From: Fragilaria crotonensis
Lineage: Eukaryota > Bacillariophyta > Fragilariophyceae > Fragilariales > Fragilariaceae
Direction: 5' to 3'
Assembly (NCBI GenBank): GCA_022925895.1
Contig: JAKSYS010000289.1
Span: 1-64,000 of the forward strand
DNA: 64,000 nucleotides
How positions within the stretch are numbered: the first letter of the stretch is position 1; each line of letters begins with the position of its first letter. Of this stretch, positions 46,017 to 55,359 are shown piece after piece. The position numbers were made by a program, and so were the translations under genes. The notes under the pieces are model-generated. The model did no database searches. It was given only the letters and a program-made list of their open reading frames with translations, and had not been told where the DNA came from.

Positions 46017-46083
46017 AAACTAAATAAATATCATACCAGCTCTACCGAGGCTACCCTAATTTTCTTTTTTCTGCACCCAGCCA
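46017..46083 (-). repeat. Right terminal inverted repeat of the DNA transposon
   Basis: Ends CTGCACCCAGCCA followed by the target TA. The reverse complement matches 42476-42542. Confidence 0.85.
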
Positions 46084-46142
46084 TACAAATTGTAAGATGT
46101 TGTACTGTACTCCAGTATTCACTTGATACTCTACCGCTAGGA

Positions 46143-46230
46143 TGTAAGGCTCACCAGTCTACTACAGTACGCAAGGGTATAGTAGTAGTCTAGGAAGTGG
46201 CTACAGTACTACGGGGGCTGTAGCCTCTCA
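46143..46230 (-). repeat. 88-bp LTR (3' copy)
   Basis: TG...CA ends, matching 54147-54234 at all but about one position; preceded by TAGGA. It contains the imperfect inverted repeat GGCTACAG ... GGGGGCTGTAGCC. Confidence 0.92.
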
Positions 46231-46442
46231 CCCTCCCATGCTCTGTAGCATTGGTATAATCCGATGGATGGACAACATAAGAGCTGATTATGTGATGATG
46301 CAGAGCAGAGAAGGTTTCCAAGGTCACTGGGAGTGCCGAGAAGGTGTGAATTCGACACGTGCTGGGTAGGGAAAGTTCCGCATGATGATGGACATAGGAT
46401 GGCGGAGACCTACCCATGTAGATATCTGCATGCTGGTGGAAT

Positions 46443-49400
46443 TTAATGCGTCCAGTTGCCTTGGTAAGGGGAATCGCTGATATTCGCGTCCGTAGGGATT
46501 GCCTCTGCTTTAACCTGACCGGAATTGCTCCATTGTAATAGGGCAAAGTAGCGAATATCCACATGACGCGTGCGTTTGGTAGGCGCTTGGGCATCGATCA
46601 TAAACACTGCCCCTGTATTATCGATAAGGAGCTGTGTTGGGTTGTCCTGTGAGAAACCGAGGTCCGAGAGGATGGTACGCATATAGATCGCTGTTTTACC
46701 CGTGTCCGATGCGGCCACAAATTCTGCCTCCGTGCTGGAGAGTGCAACAGCTTTCTGGTATTTAGTGGAATACAAGACAGCGGCGCCAGAAAGTAATACA
46801 ATGGTACCTGTCACGGATCTTCGATGGGAAGCATCAGAACCCCAATCCGAATCTGAATATGCCAAGAGACGGGTAGGAGTAGTTATTGGTGTCGGTAGGC
46901 GGTCCTGTGGATTCGAGCGCGGGGTAGGGATGTCCGACAAGGGTAGATCATTCCGAGGCGTCTTCCGCCAGAAAATCAAACCATCTTCGCGAGTATTATT
47001 CAAGAATGCGAAGACGTTACGAACTGCCTGGTAGTGTATACTTGCTGGGCTTGCACTGTATTGCGACAGTTTGATGATAGCAAATGAGATATCTACTCTG
47101 GCAACGACGAGGGCATAAATCAGTTCTCCGATTGTCATACGGTAGGAGAAGCCGGCCTGATTCTGGACTTGTTGCTGGGCATGAGGGCTTTCTGGTCGTA
47201 TCGCCAGTTCCAGTTCACGTTGGTACTTTGAATCGTGTCGCATCGGTATCGGGAGGTTGGACGCTTTAAGGTCTTGCCAATTGTGATGCATGAGGATTTT
47301 CAGAATATAATCTTCGCAGGAAATCTTGATATACCAGCGGGTTTGTAAGACATTCACGCCGTTAAACTTCCGAATGATGCCAAGATCATTTAAGGGGACT
47401 TGAAGGTATGATCCAATGGTTGCAATTGTCTGTTGGCACTGGTCTTGGGAGTCCGCAGACACAGAGAAATCATCCACCTGACGAAGAATCATTTGGAGGT
47501 TGTCGCCATCTTGGTCTCGCTTGCTATACAAACATTTCTCGTGGGTGGTCGGTGTGAAGTGTAACTTGTCGACGATGATACCGTGTATGTGTGTCACCCA
47601 CAATCGCGAAGCCTCGGGGTGTCCCTGCAATGCATGATTAACAGGTAAGACGTAGCCTGGTGGAATCGCTTCATTACCGAGGTGTTCGACCCACCATTCC
47701 ATGTATTGATCGTCAATTTTCATGAAAAATGGTTCATCGGGGGGTGGGGCTTCTGCAAAAGCATTACCAGCATCAGCTCCCATTGCAAGGAGTCCTTCAC
47801 TAGCTGTCACTGCCCAGTATAATCGGCAAGCTGGTTGCTCGACGCAGGTAGCGTATGTTTCTGCGACAGTGACGGCCTTACCGTAGCGCTTCCCGCCGTT
47901 ACAAGTGCCCCGAGCTTTGCGTTTGGGAGCTCCAGTAATAGGATCTTCTTTAATGGAGTAGTTCCAGACGAATGGCAAAACGATAGCGTGTTCCGGACGT
48001 GGAATAGGTTTGCCGAACATGTTTTGTAGTGCAAATTTATTGTGTTGTTGCCATTCCGACTGGCGCCACTCATCGTAATCGGGACGTTTACGTAGCTGAG
48101 CGCGTGTATAATTAAGGAATGCATCGTTGATTTCGTTGGCAGGAGCACGTAGTGCGATATGCAGTTGGTTGAGGTGGCGGAGTTGATCAAAATGGAGTTG
48201 TGGGATTTCGTCGTCGTCAGTTGTGCGAACCGCGATCCTCGCAAAAATAAATGTGACGTGTGTGTGACCCTGTCTGCGGGATTTCTGTATCAGTTGCACC
48301 ATGTGAGTGCGAGATCGAACTCGAGTAGAATTGATCGAACGAACCACTGAGTTTCGTATCGTTGAACGCCATCTGGGGATGCGGGAACAGAATGTGCCAT
48401 CCTGGCAGCCTTTGACGAAGAGTTGTCCCGTAGTGGTATCCATGTGTAAAATGAAACCTAGGGTTGGGAGACGATTGATGGGGATCGTAAGTGTGATTGG
48501 TTGACCGTACATATCCGGCGACGTATCGAGATGCAAGATTGCCTGATTTTGCTGATCGGCCAGAAGTTGTGCTGCAACAGCGGTGGTGGGTTGGGCGTCG
48601 AGTGTTTCATGCATGGCGTCGATAGGGAGCGGGATGTCTGATTGGGGTACGAATTCGTCCATCGGCGTGTCGTCGTTATTATCCATGGGTGACGTGGGTG
48701 ATTTGCAATGTGGCAGTACCTGAGACAAGAGGTGTTGAGCACCGTGGGGACGGTCCGAAGGGAGGGAACCGTAATGAAATTCGTCCAACTTGCAGTGTCT
48801 GGCTGTCTTGTCTCGCTTGGTTACCGGATCATAATATATGATGTTGCGTTCAGTGGCACCAAAACGGAGAAAACGTCCGTTGTAATAATGCGGGTCCGTC
48901 TTCGTCGGTCTGTTCCCACTTCGTTTCACCGAAACGTGTGCACCAAAAACCCGAAGGTGTTTGACGTTCACGCGACGACCGGTCCATTGTGTGTACGGCA
49001 CCGCGTCGATTCCTGAGTTATAGAGTCGATTATTGATGTAACTGGCGTATACCAATGCATCCGCCCAGAAGGGGGTTGGTAACGATGAGGCATAAAGCAA
49101 ACATCGAACCATGGTCGCGAGAGTTTGATGGGGTCTCTCGGCAATGCCATTCTGTGAGGAAGAGTCGGTAGCAGTCTTCTCTAGTGTGTATCCCAGTTCC
49201 GCTACTAAGCTGCGAAACGCAGTGGATTCAGCCAAGGATCCTTCACCATCCGTGCGGATGCGGCGGTGCGTGGCCGTGGGATTACCGTGTGTCGTCAGGA
49301 ACGTACGAATGAGGGTCGGTGGGACTGATTTGGACTTCATTGGGAACGGCCATCCGTACCGGGTCTTACTATCAATGATGAGCAAATAACACACGTATCC

Positions 49401-50636
49401 TTGTCGACTTTCGATGACCTTTGGCTCTGCATCTTGTGTGCGAGCTAAGACTTCCGGGAGGTTCGCGGGACCTCGGATGAAACCAATATCCATGTGAAAG
49501 ACTTGGCCCTTTTCCAGATTGGGTAGATCGGTGGCCGCAGGGCCGCGAGGTGCCTTCCGAAGTTTAGCAACATCACAAGCACGGCACGCCACAATGTGGG
49601 GGATTGTAGCGTTATGAAATCTGGGGATACCGTCGACATGTTTTTGGGTTTGACGGAGACGCTTTTCAGAACAGTGCGCAAAACGTTGATGCCAAACTTC
49701 AAAGTTAAGTACGTCTTTTTCCATTTTTCCGAGGTTGCCTTCTGGTTCTTGGAGAATGGTGCTGGTAGACATGCGGTTGAGCAAGATGTGGTTCAGCGGA
49801 GGGGGGATGTAGTCGGTGCATATCGCAATGGTGGCTGTATCCAAGCATCGAAGCATAGACTGCGTGTGTTCCATAATGAGTGGCGGATCGTAATCCATGC
49901 AATCAATCGGTATGGACGGGTTCGCAATACGCACGGTTGTGTCATCAGGAGCCGTCTCCTCTGGGTGATGGGTAACCATAGATATGCTGCCTGTGTTTCC
50001 GGAGGTGTCTGTGGTCGTCGGGATGAAGGTCATATCTTGAATGTAATATAGTCCTTTGTCCAGAATGGTTGGGTAGCTCGAGACCGTGGCGCCATGAACA
50101 TCGTAGAAAGTCACCCATCCAGAGTTCTGACTCGGAGTGGCCTCCTGAACCCAGCGATGGATGGCTGCATGTGTGCGTGCATGGTGTTCTAAGGAAATAA
50201 TTGTACCGGTGATCGTTGGGACATACACGAAAAGCATAGGTTCCGTTTTTCCTGTTGTGGCCTGATATACGAGTGCAACACCTTGGCCAGCGGCTTTCGT
50301 GACTGCGCCATCGTAACCCATAATTTCGTATAAAGTATCTGCCGTAAACTGATGGAGGATGCTCAACAAACCAGTTGCACTTACGGATGCGCCTGTGTCC
50401 GCAAGGTCGCGGCGCGTATCAAGGCGTGGCGAAATCCGTGTGACGTTTAAGGGTTGTACAACAGTGTCTTTGAAGATGGGTTGACGGATATGATGGGTGG
50501 TATTGTCTTCCGCCGTGGGATTGATGTGCATTGCCCTTGGATCCGATAACTCCGAAATGTCTGGGTATGTAACCGGGTGGATTGTTCTGCGGATTTCTTC
50601 CGTTGTCAGCATCGGTAGTGATATATTGCCATCCAA
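46443..50636 (-). CDS. Pol polyprotein of the short-LTR copia-type element
   Basis: 1,397 codons. Protease motif LADTGASVSATG (about residues 76-87). Integrase zinc-binding region (HQRFAHCSEKRLRQ ... CRACDVAK) and catalytic core (MDIGFIRG; IIDSKTRYGWP; SQNGIAERPHQTLATMV). Reverse transcriptase with the core box RQVDDFSVSADS in place of the usual YVDD, so the first residue of the box is Gln. RNase H (LLAYSDSDWGSDASHRRSVT; ALSSTEAEFVAASD), ending with the usual copia tail region (KRTRHVDIRYFALLQW). It is probably made by frameshifting from Gag, judging from the overlap at 50606-50636. All main domains are present in one open frame. Confidence 0.9.
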   Translation of the reverse strand: MDGNISLPMLTTEEIRRTIHPVTYPDISELSDPRAMHINPTAEDNTTHHIRQPIFKDTVVQPLNVTRISPRLDTRRDLADTGASVSATGLLSILHQFTADTLYEIMGYDGAVTKAAGQGVALVYQATTGKTEPMLFVYVPTITGTIISLEHHARTHAAIHRWVQEATPSQNSGWVTFYDVHGATVSSYPTILDKGLYYIQDMTFIPTTTDTSGNTGSISMVTHHPEETAPDDTTVRIANPSIPIDCMDYDPPLIMEHTQSMLRCLDTATIAICTDYIPPPLNHILLNRMSTSTILQEPEGNLGKMEKDVLNFEVWHQRFAHCSEKRLRQTQKHVDGIPRFHNATIPHIVACRACDVAKLRKAPRGPAATDLPNLEKGQVFHMDIGFIRGPANLPEVLARTQDAEPKVIESRQGYVCYLLIIDSKTRYGWPFPMKSKSVPPTLIRTFLTTHGNPTATHRRIRTDGEGSLAESTAFRSLVAELGYTLEKTATDSSSQNGIAERPHQTLATMVRCLLYASSLPTPFWADALVYASYINNRLYNSGIDAVPYTQWTGRRVNVKHLRVFGAHVSVKRSGNRPTKTDPHYYNGRFLRFGATERNIIYYDPVTKRDKTARHCKLDEFHYGSLPSDRPHGAQHLLSQVLPHCKSPTSPMDNNDDTPMDEFVPQSDIPLPIDAMHETLDAQPTTAVAAQLLADQQNQAILHLDTSPDMYGQPITLTIPINRLPTLGFILHMDTTTGQLFVKGCQDGTFCSRIPRWRSTIRNSVVRSINSTRVRSRTHMVQLIQKSRRQGHTHVTFIFARIAVRTTDDDEIPQLHFDQLRHLNQLHIALRAPANEINDAFLNYTRAQLRKRPDYDEWRQSEWQQHNKFALQNMFGKPIPRPEHAIVLPFVWNYSIKEDPITGAPKRKARGTCNGGKRYGKAVTVAETYATCVEQPACRLYWAVTASEGLLAMGADAGNAFAEAPPPDEPFFMKIDDQYMEWWVEHLGNEAIPPGYVLPVNHALQGHPEASRLWVTHIHGIIVDKLHFTPTTHEKCLYSKRDQDGDNLQMILRQVDDFSVSADSQDQCQQTIATIGSYLQVPLNDLGIIRKFNGVNVLQTRWYIKISCEDYILKILMHHNWQDLKASNLPIPMRHDSKYQRELELAIRPESPHAQQQVQNQAGFSYRMTIGELIYALVVARVDISFAIIKLSQYSASPASIHYQAVRNVFAFLNNTREDGLIFWRKTPRNDLPLSDIPTPRSNPQDRLPTPITTPTRLLAYSDSDWGSDASHRRSVTGTIVLLSGAAVLYSTKYQKAVALSSTEAEFVAASDTGKTAIYMRTILSDLGFSQDNPTQLLIDNTGAVFMIDAQAPTKRTRHVDIRYFALLQWSNSGQVKAEAIPTDANISDSPYQGNWTH

Positions 50637-53600
50637 TGTGAATCTGGGAGGGTCTGCGGAGTTTCCGCTCGTAAGTGGAAAATTGGAGCTAAATAGTCAT
50701 CATCCGAATAGTCACCAGTTAATTGATCGACGATGGCCTCCATGCCCTCGTCATCTTCCAACGTGCCTTGTTGAAGTCGCGTCTGTAGGACATTAATGAT
50801 ACGGTCACGGGCCATGCGTCTATGTTCGGGGTGTTGGGTCCGACGGTACTGGCGCACCGTTGCATTGGACTCTGTAGGATGCGTGGTGATGTATTCTATA
50901 CATGCCGCGATCTTTGGGAGCTGGCGACAATCCATCGCAGTATGTCCATTGGTTGCACAGGCCGCACATTGGACGTCAGGGTTCCGAACCGTAGGACGAG
51001 GAATCGTGGTTGCCGAGGTGGGTCGTTGGGGTGTCGATCTTGCTGAGCGTCCTGCACTGGAGTCACGGCCCATGCTTGAGTCGCGTGGTGAGCGGCGGTC
51101 GTAACCTGGTCGTCGTTCGCGACTCCGATCGCGATCGTGTGGGTTGCGATCGTCGGTGGTACGGGCAGTTGAACGGGTGACATTAATAGTAGCTGATGTA
51201 CTTGAGTGGGAACGCATTGTCTCAGCCGAGGTGAGGAGAGTCAGGGGCAAATTGTTTGGAAATGCCAGGCGGAGTGGGAGAGGAATATCATCCGGGATCT
51301 GGTGCATATCGTGCAGAAGCTGAGTGGCAGCATGTGTAAATGGGGTAGCATGCTGCATTCCTTGGAGGAACATAGTAGCTTGTTCGCGCACCGTATAGGT
51401 TCTGTTATGCTGTAGTTGACATGCATAAAATTCTTTGAGCTGACACGCAAAATCGTATGGTGTTGTACCCTGTTGAACCGTCGGAGGGGTGCTCAGCTGG
51501 CCGATATTCTTTGAAGGGACCAGAAGGGTGGTAGCCAAAATATCTTGGAGGAGGCGGTATCCGTCCCGTTTGGAGTTATACATCTGGAGTAATCCTTGGT
51601 ACAGCTGGTCCGATGGGTCCAACACACCGTCCTCTTCCAATCGAGCATAAATCGCTGAGCTGTACCTGTCGTATAACGTTGGGTCTTCCAGAAGATCAGC
51701 GGGGTGCAAGCGTTCTTGAGTGACATCATCTAACTTGTCGATGCGAAGGTCATCCAAGATCTTGAATGGTACCCGATAAATCTTGTGAAAGTCAACGAAC
51801 GAATTGTAAAACACTGTAACTGATTTCCGGTCGCGTCCACGAAGATGAGTTGGCGTATTTGCTTTGCGGAGTCGGGAAATCTGTTGGTCCACATCCGAGT
51901 GCGGGGGTGCCGGAAAGGGTCGAGGGGTATCCGTGTGAAGTGGTGGAGGATGGGCGGAAGCCGTTGGAGGGCCAGTAGGTGCTTGTCGCGGAGGGAGTTG
52001 CTGTAACGTGTCGTAGTCTACGTCTTTCCAGCGTCGTGCTAGAAATGGTGTAGTCACGGTAGGGGTATCTCCAGGGGTGTCCGTCACGTTACCAGTTTGT
52101 TGTGTTGGCATTGCTTCATCGTCTTCGACCGTATCATCGTCAAGTGGGATCGCTGCATGCTGGTTCGTGTCCTGGTTCGCCATCTGAATATCGTGATATG
52201 TACGAGTAATATCACGACGAAGCCTGACCAACAAGTTTGCGTGAATGCCGGCGGCATGTCCAGAATAACTGTCAAGGTAACTCTCCAGGGCGGACATCTG
52301 TTCGGTGCAGAATTCCTCCGTATGTGCCTTGTGAGCCGTCTTGTAGATGTCCAAGTCGGTCTTTAGTTTCTCCAGGGTCACTTCGATCCAGGCTCGCATA
52401 GACCGCTTGGTCTGGTCCGCAAGGTCATTGCACCGGGTGGTGGCAGTTGAGATAGTTTGGTCAAAGTCCGCCATAGCTGTGTCCAATTCAATCCGTTTGC
52501 GGGTTACAGTAGCTTCCTGAGACATGACGTCGCCTTCCCAATGGTTCATTCGAGCGATGTAGATGTGTTGTCTCTGGTTGAAGCGTTGTTGTGCCGTCGC
52601 CAACTGTTGTTCCCTCTGTAGTAGCGCCTCTTTTCGGTGTGCGATGTCTGCCATGTGTTCCTCAATGGCCTGCATATGCTGGTGTTCCTTGCGGTCCATT
52701 TGAAGAAAAGCTTCCTGGAGGCGATCGTGTAGGATGTCGGTGAATGTTTCCATTGCCGGCTGTGAGGGTCCTGGTATCCCATCCATAGGTTGGACGTTTG
52801 TGACGTTGTGGAGGCTGGGAGCTGGCGTGGTCTCTGTTTGGCGAACCGAGCGGACGAGAAGGGGAGGTGACGGTGTCCGTGTTGGTCGTTGCCTTGCTGG
52901 GTTGCTTTGTTGTCGTTTTCCGTGTCGCGGGAGGACTGGTGTGAACCCATCGGGAGTTCCCGTATCGTCTTCCATGTCCACCAAGTCGTTGTCGTTTAGA
53001 TCGGCCAAGCGATTTCTCGCCAATGTAGCCGACAATGCCATGTCGTCCACAGAACTTGCTGGTTGTGTACGGACAGTGATGCGTTTTCCAGTGTACGGGT
53101 TGAAGACTGTTGTGGTAGGCTCCTGTACTTCGGCGTGCTTGGTGTGTTGCATGTTATCATGAGGTAGTGGTGTGGATGGAGGAAACTGGTGGTGCAAGGT
53201 CACGTTATCTAGCATTATATCAGGAGGTCTCATCCTGGTCGTGTCGTCCGCGAGATCTTCTTCTGTCGTCTTGGTTGTTGCATGAGGGGTCCCGTTGTCT
53301 GGTGGTTCTGTTTGGAGAATCTGTGTGACTGTCATCGGATCCATTTGGGTCGGTGGTGGTGTGACGTTATCTGGCAGGGCATTTTTAGTTGTCTCCCTGT
53401 TTGTTTCAAATGCGGACAAGGTGCCTTCATTGTCATCTCTACTAACAGATGTGACATGGGGATTTCTATCTAGTGCTTTGATGTTCGGTGTTGATTGCTC
53501 TTTATCCTCTCGTACTGGATATTGCATTGGTGTCATGTCCGCTGGTGCAGTATGGTATTCCAACATTCCGTCATCGGTGTAGTCGCGCCAATATGCCCAG

Positions 53601-54103
53601 TTACCTGGATCTTTTCCACGGTGAATGTAACGGACATTCATCGACAAGAGACGACGTTTCAACGTATCCATCGTGGTTTTGGTGTGAAGCGTATTTTCCA
53701 TGGTGGGCCATTCTTTATAGATGAATCGGAGGATTTCCAAATTGTCGTAGACTGTTGGATCATCATGGAGGTATCGGATCATGTTTTCAAGGTATCGTCG
53801 TTCATCCGCCTTGCGAGGGTTCATGGACCATCCGGGGGTGTCGGATGCGTCCGTCATATTCTCAAATGGTGGTGCCGATCCGGAAAAGGTGTCGATATGC
53901 TGGATACGACGTTGCGCGGCCGCTTGACGGGCACTGGCTCCTCTGGTCTTCATGGTCCGAAAAATTCCGTTTTGTAATTTACGTAGATTTCTACGACAAT
54001 TAGTAAACGGTGATCGAGTGAAACTCTCTTGTTCGTCGATCAAGGTGCAGGTCTCTTCTCGTCGATCGGAGAAGTTGCTGCTTCGCTCTTGCGCTTTATC
54101 CAC
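50606..54103 (-). CDS. Giant Gag protein of the short-LTR copia-type element
   Basis: 1,165 codons, two to four times the usual copia Gag. The N-terminal half (about residues 1-480) is polar, Thr/Pro/Asp-rich and has no known domain. A long coiled-coil-like stretch follows (EEHMADIAHRKEALLQREQQ and onwards, about 500-640). A Gag capsid-like region with alpha-helices occupies about 780-1,000, then an Arg/Ser-rich tract (DRDRSRERRPGYDRRSPRDS) and one CCHC knuckle (CAACATNGHTAMDC, CX2CX4HX4C) near 1,075. The knuckle and position identify it as Gag. The N-terminal half is what makes this element unusual; its job is unknown. Confidence 0.85.
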   Translation of the reverse strand: MDKAQERSSNFSDRREETCTLIDEQESFTRSPFTNCRRNLRKLQNGIFRTMKTRGASARQAAAQRRIQHIDTFSGSAPPFENMTDASDTPGWSMNPRKADERRYLENMIRYLHDDPTVYDNLEILRFIYKEWPTMENTLHTKTTMDTLKRRLLSMNVRYIHRGKDPGNWAYWRDYTDDGMLEYHTAPADMTPMQYPVREDKEQSTPNIKALDRNPHVTSVSRDDNEGTLSAFETNRETTKNALPDNVTPPPTQMDPMTVTQILQTEPPDNGTPHATTKTTEEDLADDTTRMRPPDIMLDNVTLHHQFPPSTPLPHDNMQHTKHAEVQEPTTTVFNPYTGKRITVRTQPASSVDDMALSATLARNRLADLNDNDLVDMEDDTGTPDGFTPVLPRHGKRQQSNPARQRPTRTPSPPLLVRSVRQTETTPAPSLHNVTNVQPMDGIPGPSQPAMETFTDILHDRLQEAFLQMDRKEHQHMQAIEEHMADIAHRKEALLQREQQLATAQQRFNQRQHIYIARMNHWEGDVMSQEATVTRKRIELDTAMADFDQTISTATTRCNDLADQTKRSMRAWIEVTLEKLKTDLDIYKTAHKAHTEEFCTEQMSALESYLDSYSGHAAGIHANLLVRLRRDITRTYHDIQMANQDTNQHAAIPLDDDTVEDDEAMPTQQTGNVTDTPGDTPTVTTPFLARRWKDVDYDTLQQLPPRQAPTGPPTASAHPPPLHTDTPRPFPAPPHSDVDQQISRLRKANTPTHLRGRDRKSVTVFYNSFVDFHKIYRVPFKILDDLRIDKLDDVTQERLHPADLLEDPTLYDRYSSAIYARLEEDGVLDPSDQLYQGLLQMYNSKRDGYRLLQDILATTLLVPSKNIGQLSTPPTVQQGTTPYDFACQLKEFYACQLQHNRTYTVREQATMFLQGMQHATPFTHAATQLLHDMHQIPDDIPLPLRLAFPNNLPLTLLTSAETMRSHSSTSATINVTRSTARTTDDRNPHDRDRSRERRPGYDRRSPRDSSMGRDSSAGRSARSTPQRPTSATTIPRPTVRNPDVQCAACATNGHTAMDCRQLPKIAACIEYITTHPTESNATVRQYRRTQHPEHRRMARDRIINVLQTRLQQGTLEDDEGMEAIVDQLTGDYSDDDYLAPIFHLRAETPQTLPDSHWMAIYHYRC

Positions 54104-54146
54104 CTTCGTGAGAAGTGTGAGGAAGCGTAAGTTGGGCTCGTTAACC

Positions 54147-54234
54147 TGTAAGGCTCACCAGTCTACTGCAGTACGCAAGGGTATAGTAGTAGTCTAGGAA
54201 GTGGCTACAGTACTACGGGGGCTGTAGCCTCTCA
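54147..54234 (-). repeat. 88-bp LTR (5' copy)
   Basis: Matches 46143-46230 and is followed by the target duplication TAGGA (54235-54239). Confidence 0.92.
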
Positions 54235-54511
54235 TAGGATGACGACATCCTACGATATGTACTCCTACAGTCTACAGTATATGCATACATACATAACACA
54301 TAGTCGGTGCAATATTGTACTGTAGAGAGTCTGACAGGTGATGAGCTACTGTACCGTAGAACAGCGTCGTCGTTTAGAAGTATACAAGTACCAGGTGGTA
54401 GTAATGAGTAATGAGTAAGGATCACATCCAGAATTCAGACAGCTTTCTTTCCGTTCGCTTACAGCCAACTCGTTGGTGGATTGATGACGACCAACGACAG
54501 TAACACCAACA
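54235..54511. other. Spacer between the short-LTR element and duplication copy 2
   Basis: Rich in TACAGTAC/GTACTGTA palindromic words and TATGCATACATACATA. No gene was seen. It continues the sequence at 46084-46142, from which it is separated by the retroelement. Confidence 0.5.
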
Positions 54512-55173
54512 ACCATGTGATGTGTGGGAGTTTGCGATAGCTGCGGCTCTCTCACATAATTTGAACTTTGAACCAAAAATCCACGTCATCAATTTATCTT
54601 GGGTGGTAAATAACGACTCGAAAGTTCTGATGATGATGAAGAGTTCAGAAGTCATGGCGCCGTACATGAAGTGTCTCGGAGGCATCCCGGACCCGTACTT
54701 TGTATGATACCGTTCGAGTCGAATTAATTCATATATATGAATATATACACGCATACGCTATATAAGAATTCTTAAAAACGATTTGGTGCTTCCTTGTTGA
54801 ATGTAAGCATATGGACAAAATGCCATCGGATGGAACTGGTGATCGTCAAGAACACGTTTGATAAATCTTTGAAAAATACAGTAAAGGTCTCTCGGCGAGA
54901 GAGCCAACACACAACTTGTTCACAGTGGCATGACAGTCAGGACTCGATGGATAATACGACCACGGCTTGTAAACCAGACGAATGGCGTTGTCATACAATG
55001 ATGAAACGAGCCAAATGCTCGTTTGCCTTGAAGGTGATCGTGATTTATGTGAATGTGTGCGTAGTTGTGATCGACAGATTTGGGCGCGTCTCATGAACAG
55101 GAAGGGATCAGTCTATGATTGATTGGCACAGAGACATAGCATCTTGCATGTAATGGAATGGAGGGAATCGCAG

Positions 55174-55359
55174 TGTTGATATAGCATGCATACAATATGA
55201 TGCATGCATAGTACTGGAAGACTACAGTACTGGAGGACGACAGTACGGACTACAGACTACAGAGAGAAGGCTTATATTTTCGTTGATCGACTAGATTTAA
55301 TGCATAGATGACCTTGACATGCTTTATCATTGAATCGATGCTGATCAATAGAGTTATGA
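55174..55359 (+). repeat. LTR (5' copy) of the DSHADT copia element, copy 2 site
   Basis: About 186 bp, matching 61491-61677 almost fully. Its end was set by the 4-bp duplication GCAG and by the primer-binding-like site that follows. Confidence 0.82.

Larger units (their letters stand above)
42476..46083 (-). mobile_element. DNA transposon, IS630-Tc1-mariner type, 3.6 kb
   Basis: Terminal inverted repeats of about 67 bp begin TGGCTGGGTGC at both ends and match imperfectly as far as TTTAGTTT (left 42476-42542, right about 46017-46083). The element is flanked by TA on both sides (42474-42475 and 46084-46085), the target duplication typical of this superfamily. It encodes a DDE transposase (42619-44790) and a second protein region (44887-45894), both on the minus strand and possibly joined by splicing. 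The transposase frame is fully open and the ends are recognisable, so the copy may be young. Family name unknown; the closest relatives by motif are the large IS630-like transposases found in fungi and other eukaryotes (from memory). Confidence 0.85.
46143..54234 (-). mobile_element. Copia-type LTR element with 88-bp LTRs and giant Gag, looks whole
   Basis: 8.09 kb, bounded by 88-bp direct repeats (TGTAAGGCTCACC...GTAGCCTCTCA) that differ at about one position, and by the 5-bp target duplication TAGGA. Two very long minus-strand frames cover nearly all of it: Gag (54103-50606) and Pol (50636-46443), overlapping by about 30 bases in different frames, as in elements that use ribosomal frameshifting. 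Domain order protease, integrase, reverse transcriptase, RNase H is that of Ty1/copia. It looks whole, with no evident breaks, and young from its LTRs. LTRs of 88 bp are far shorter than the few hundred bp usual for the superfamily. Confidence 0.92.
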
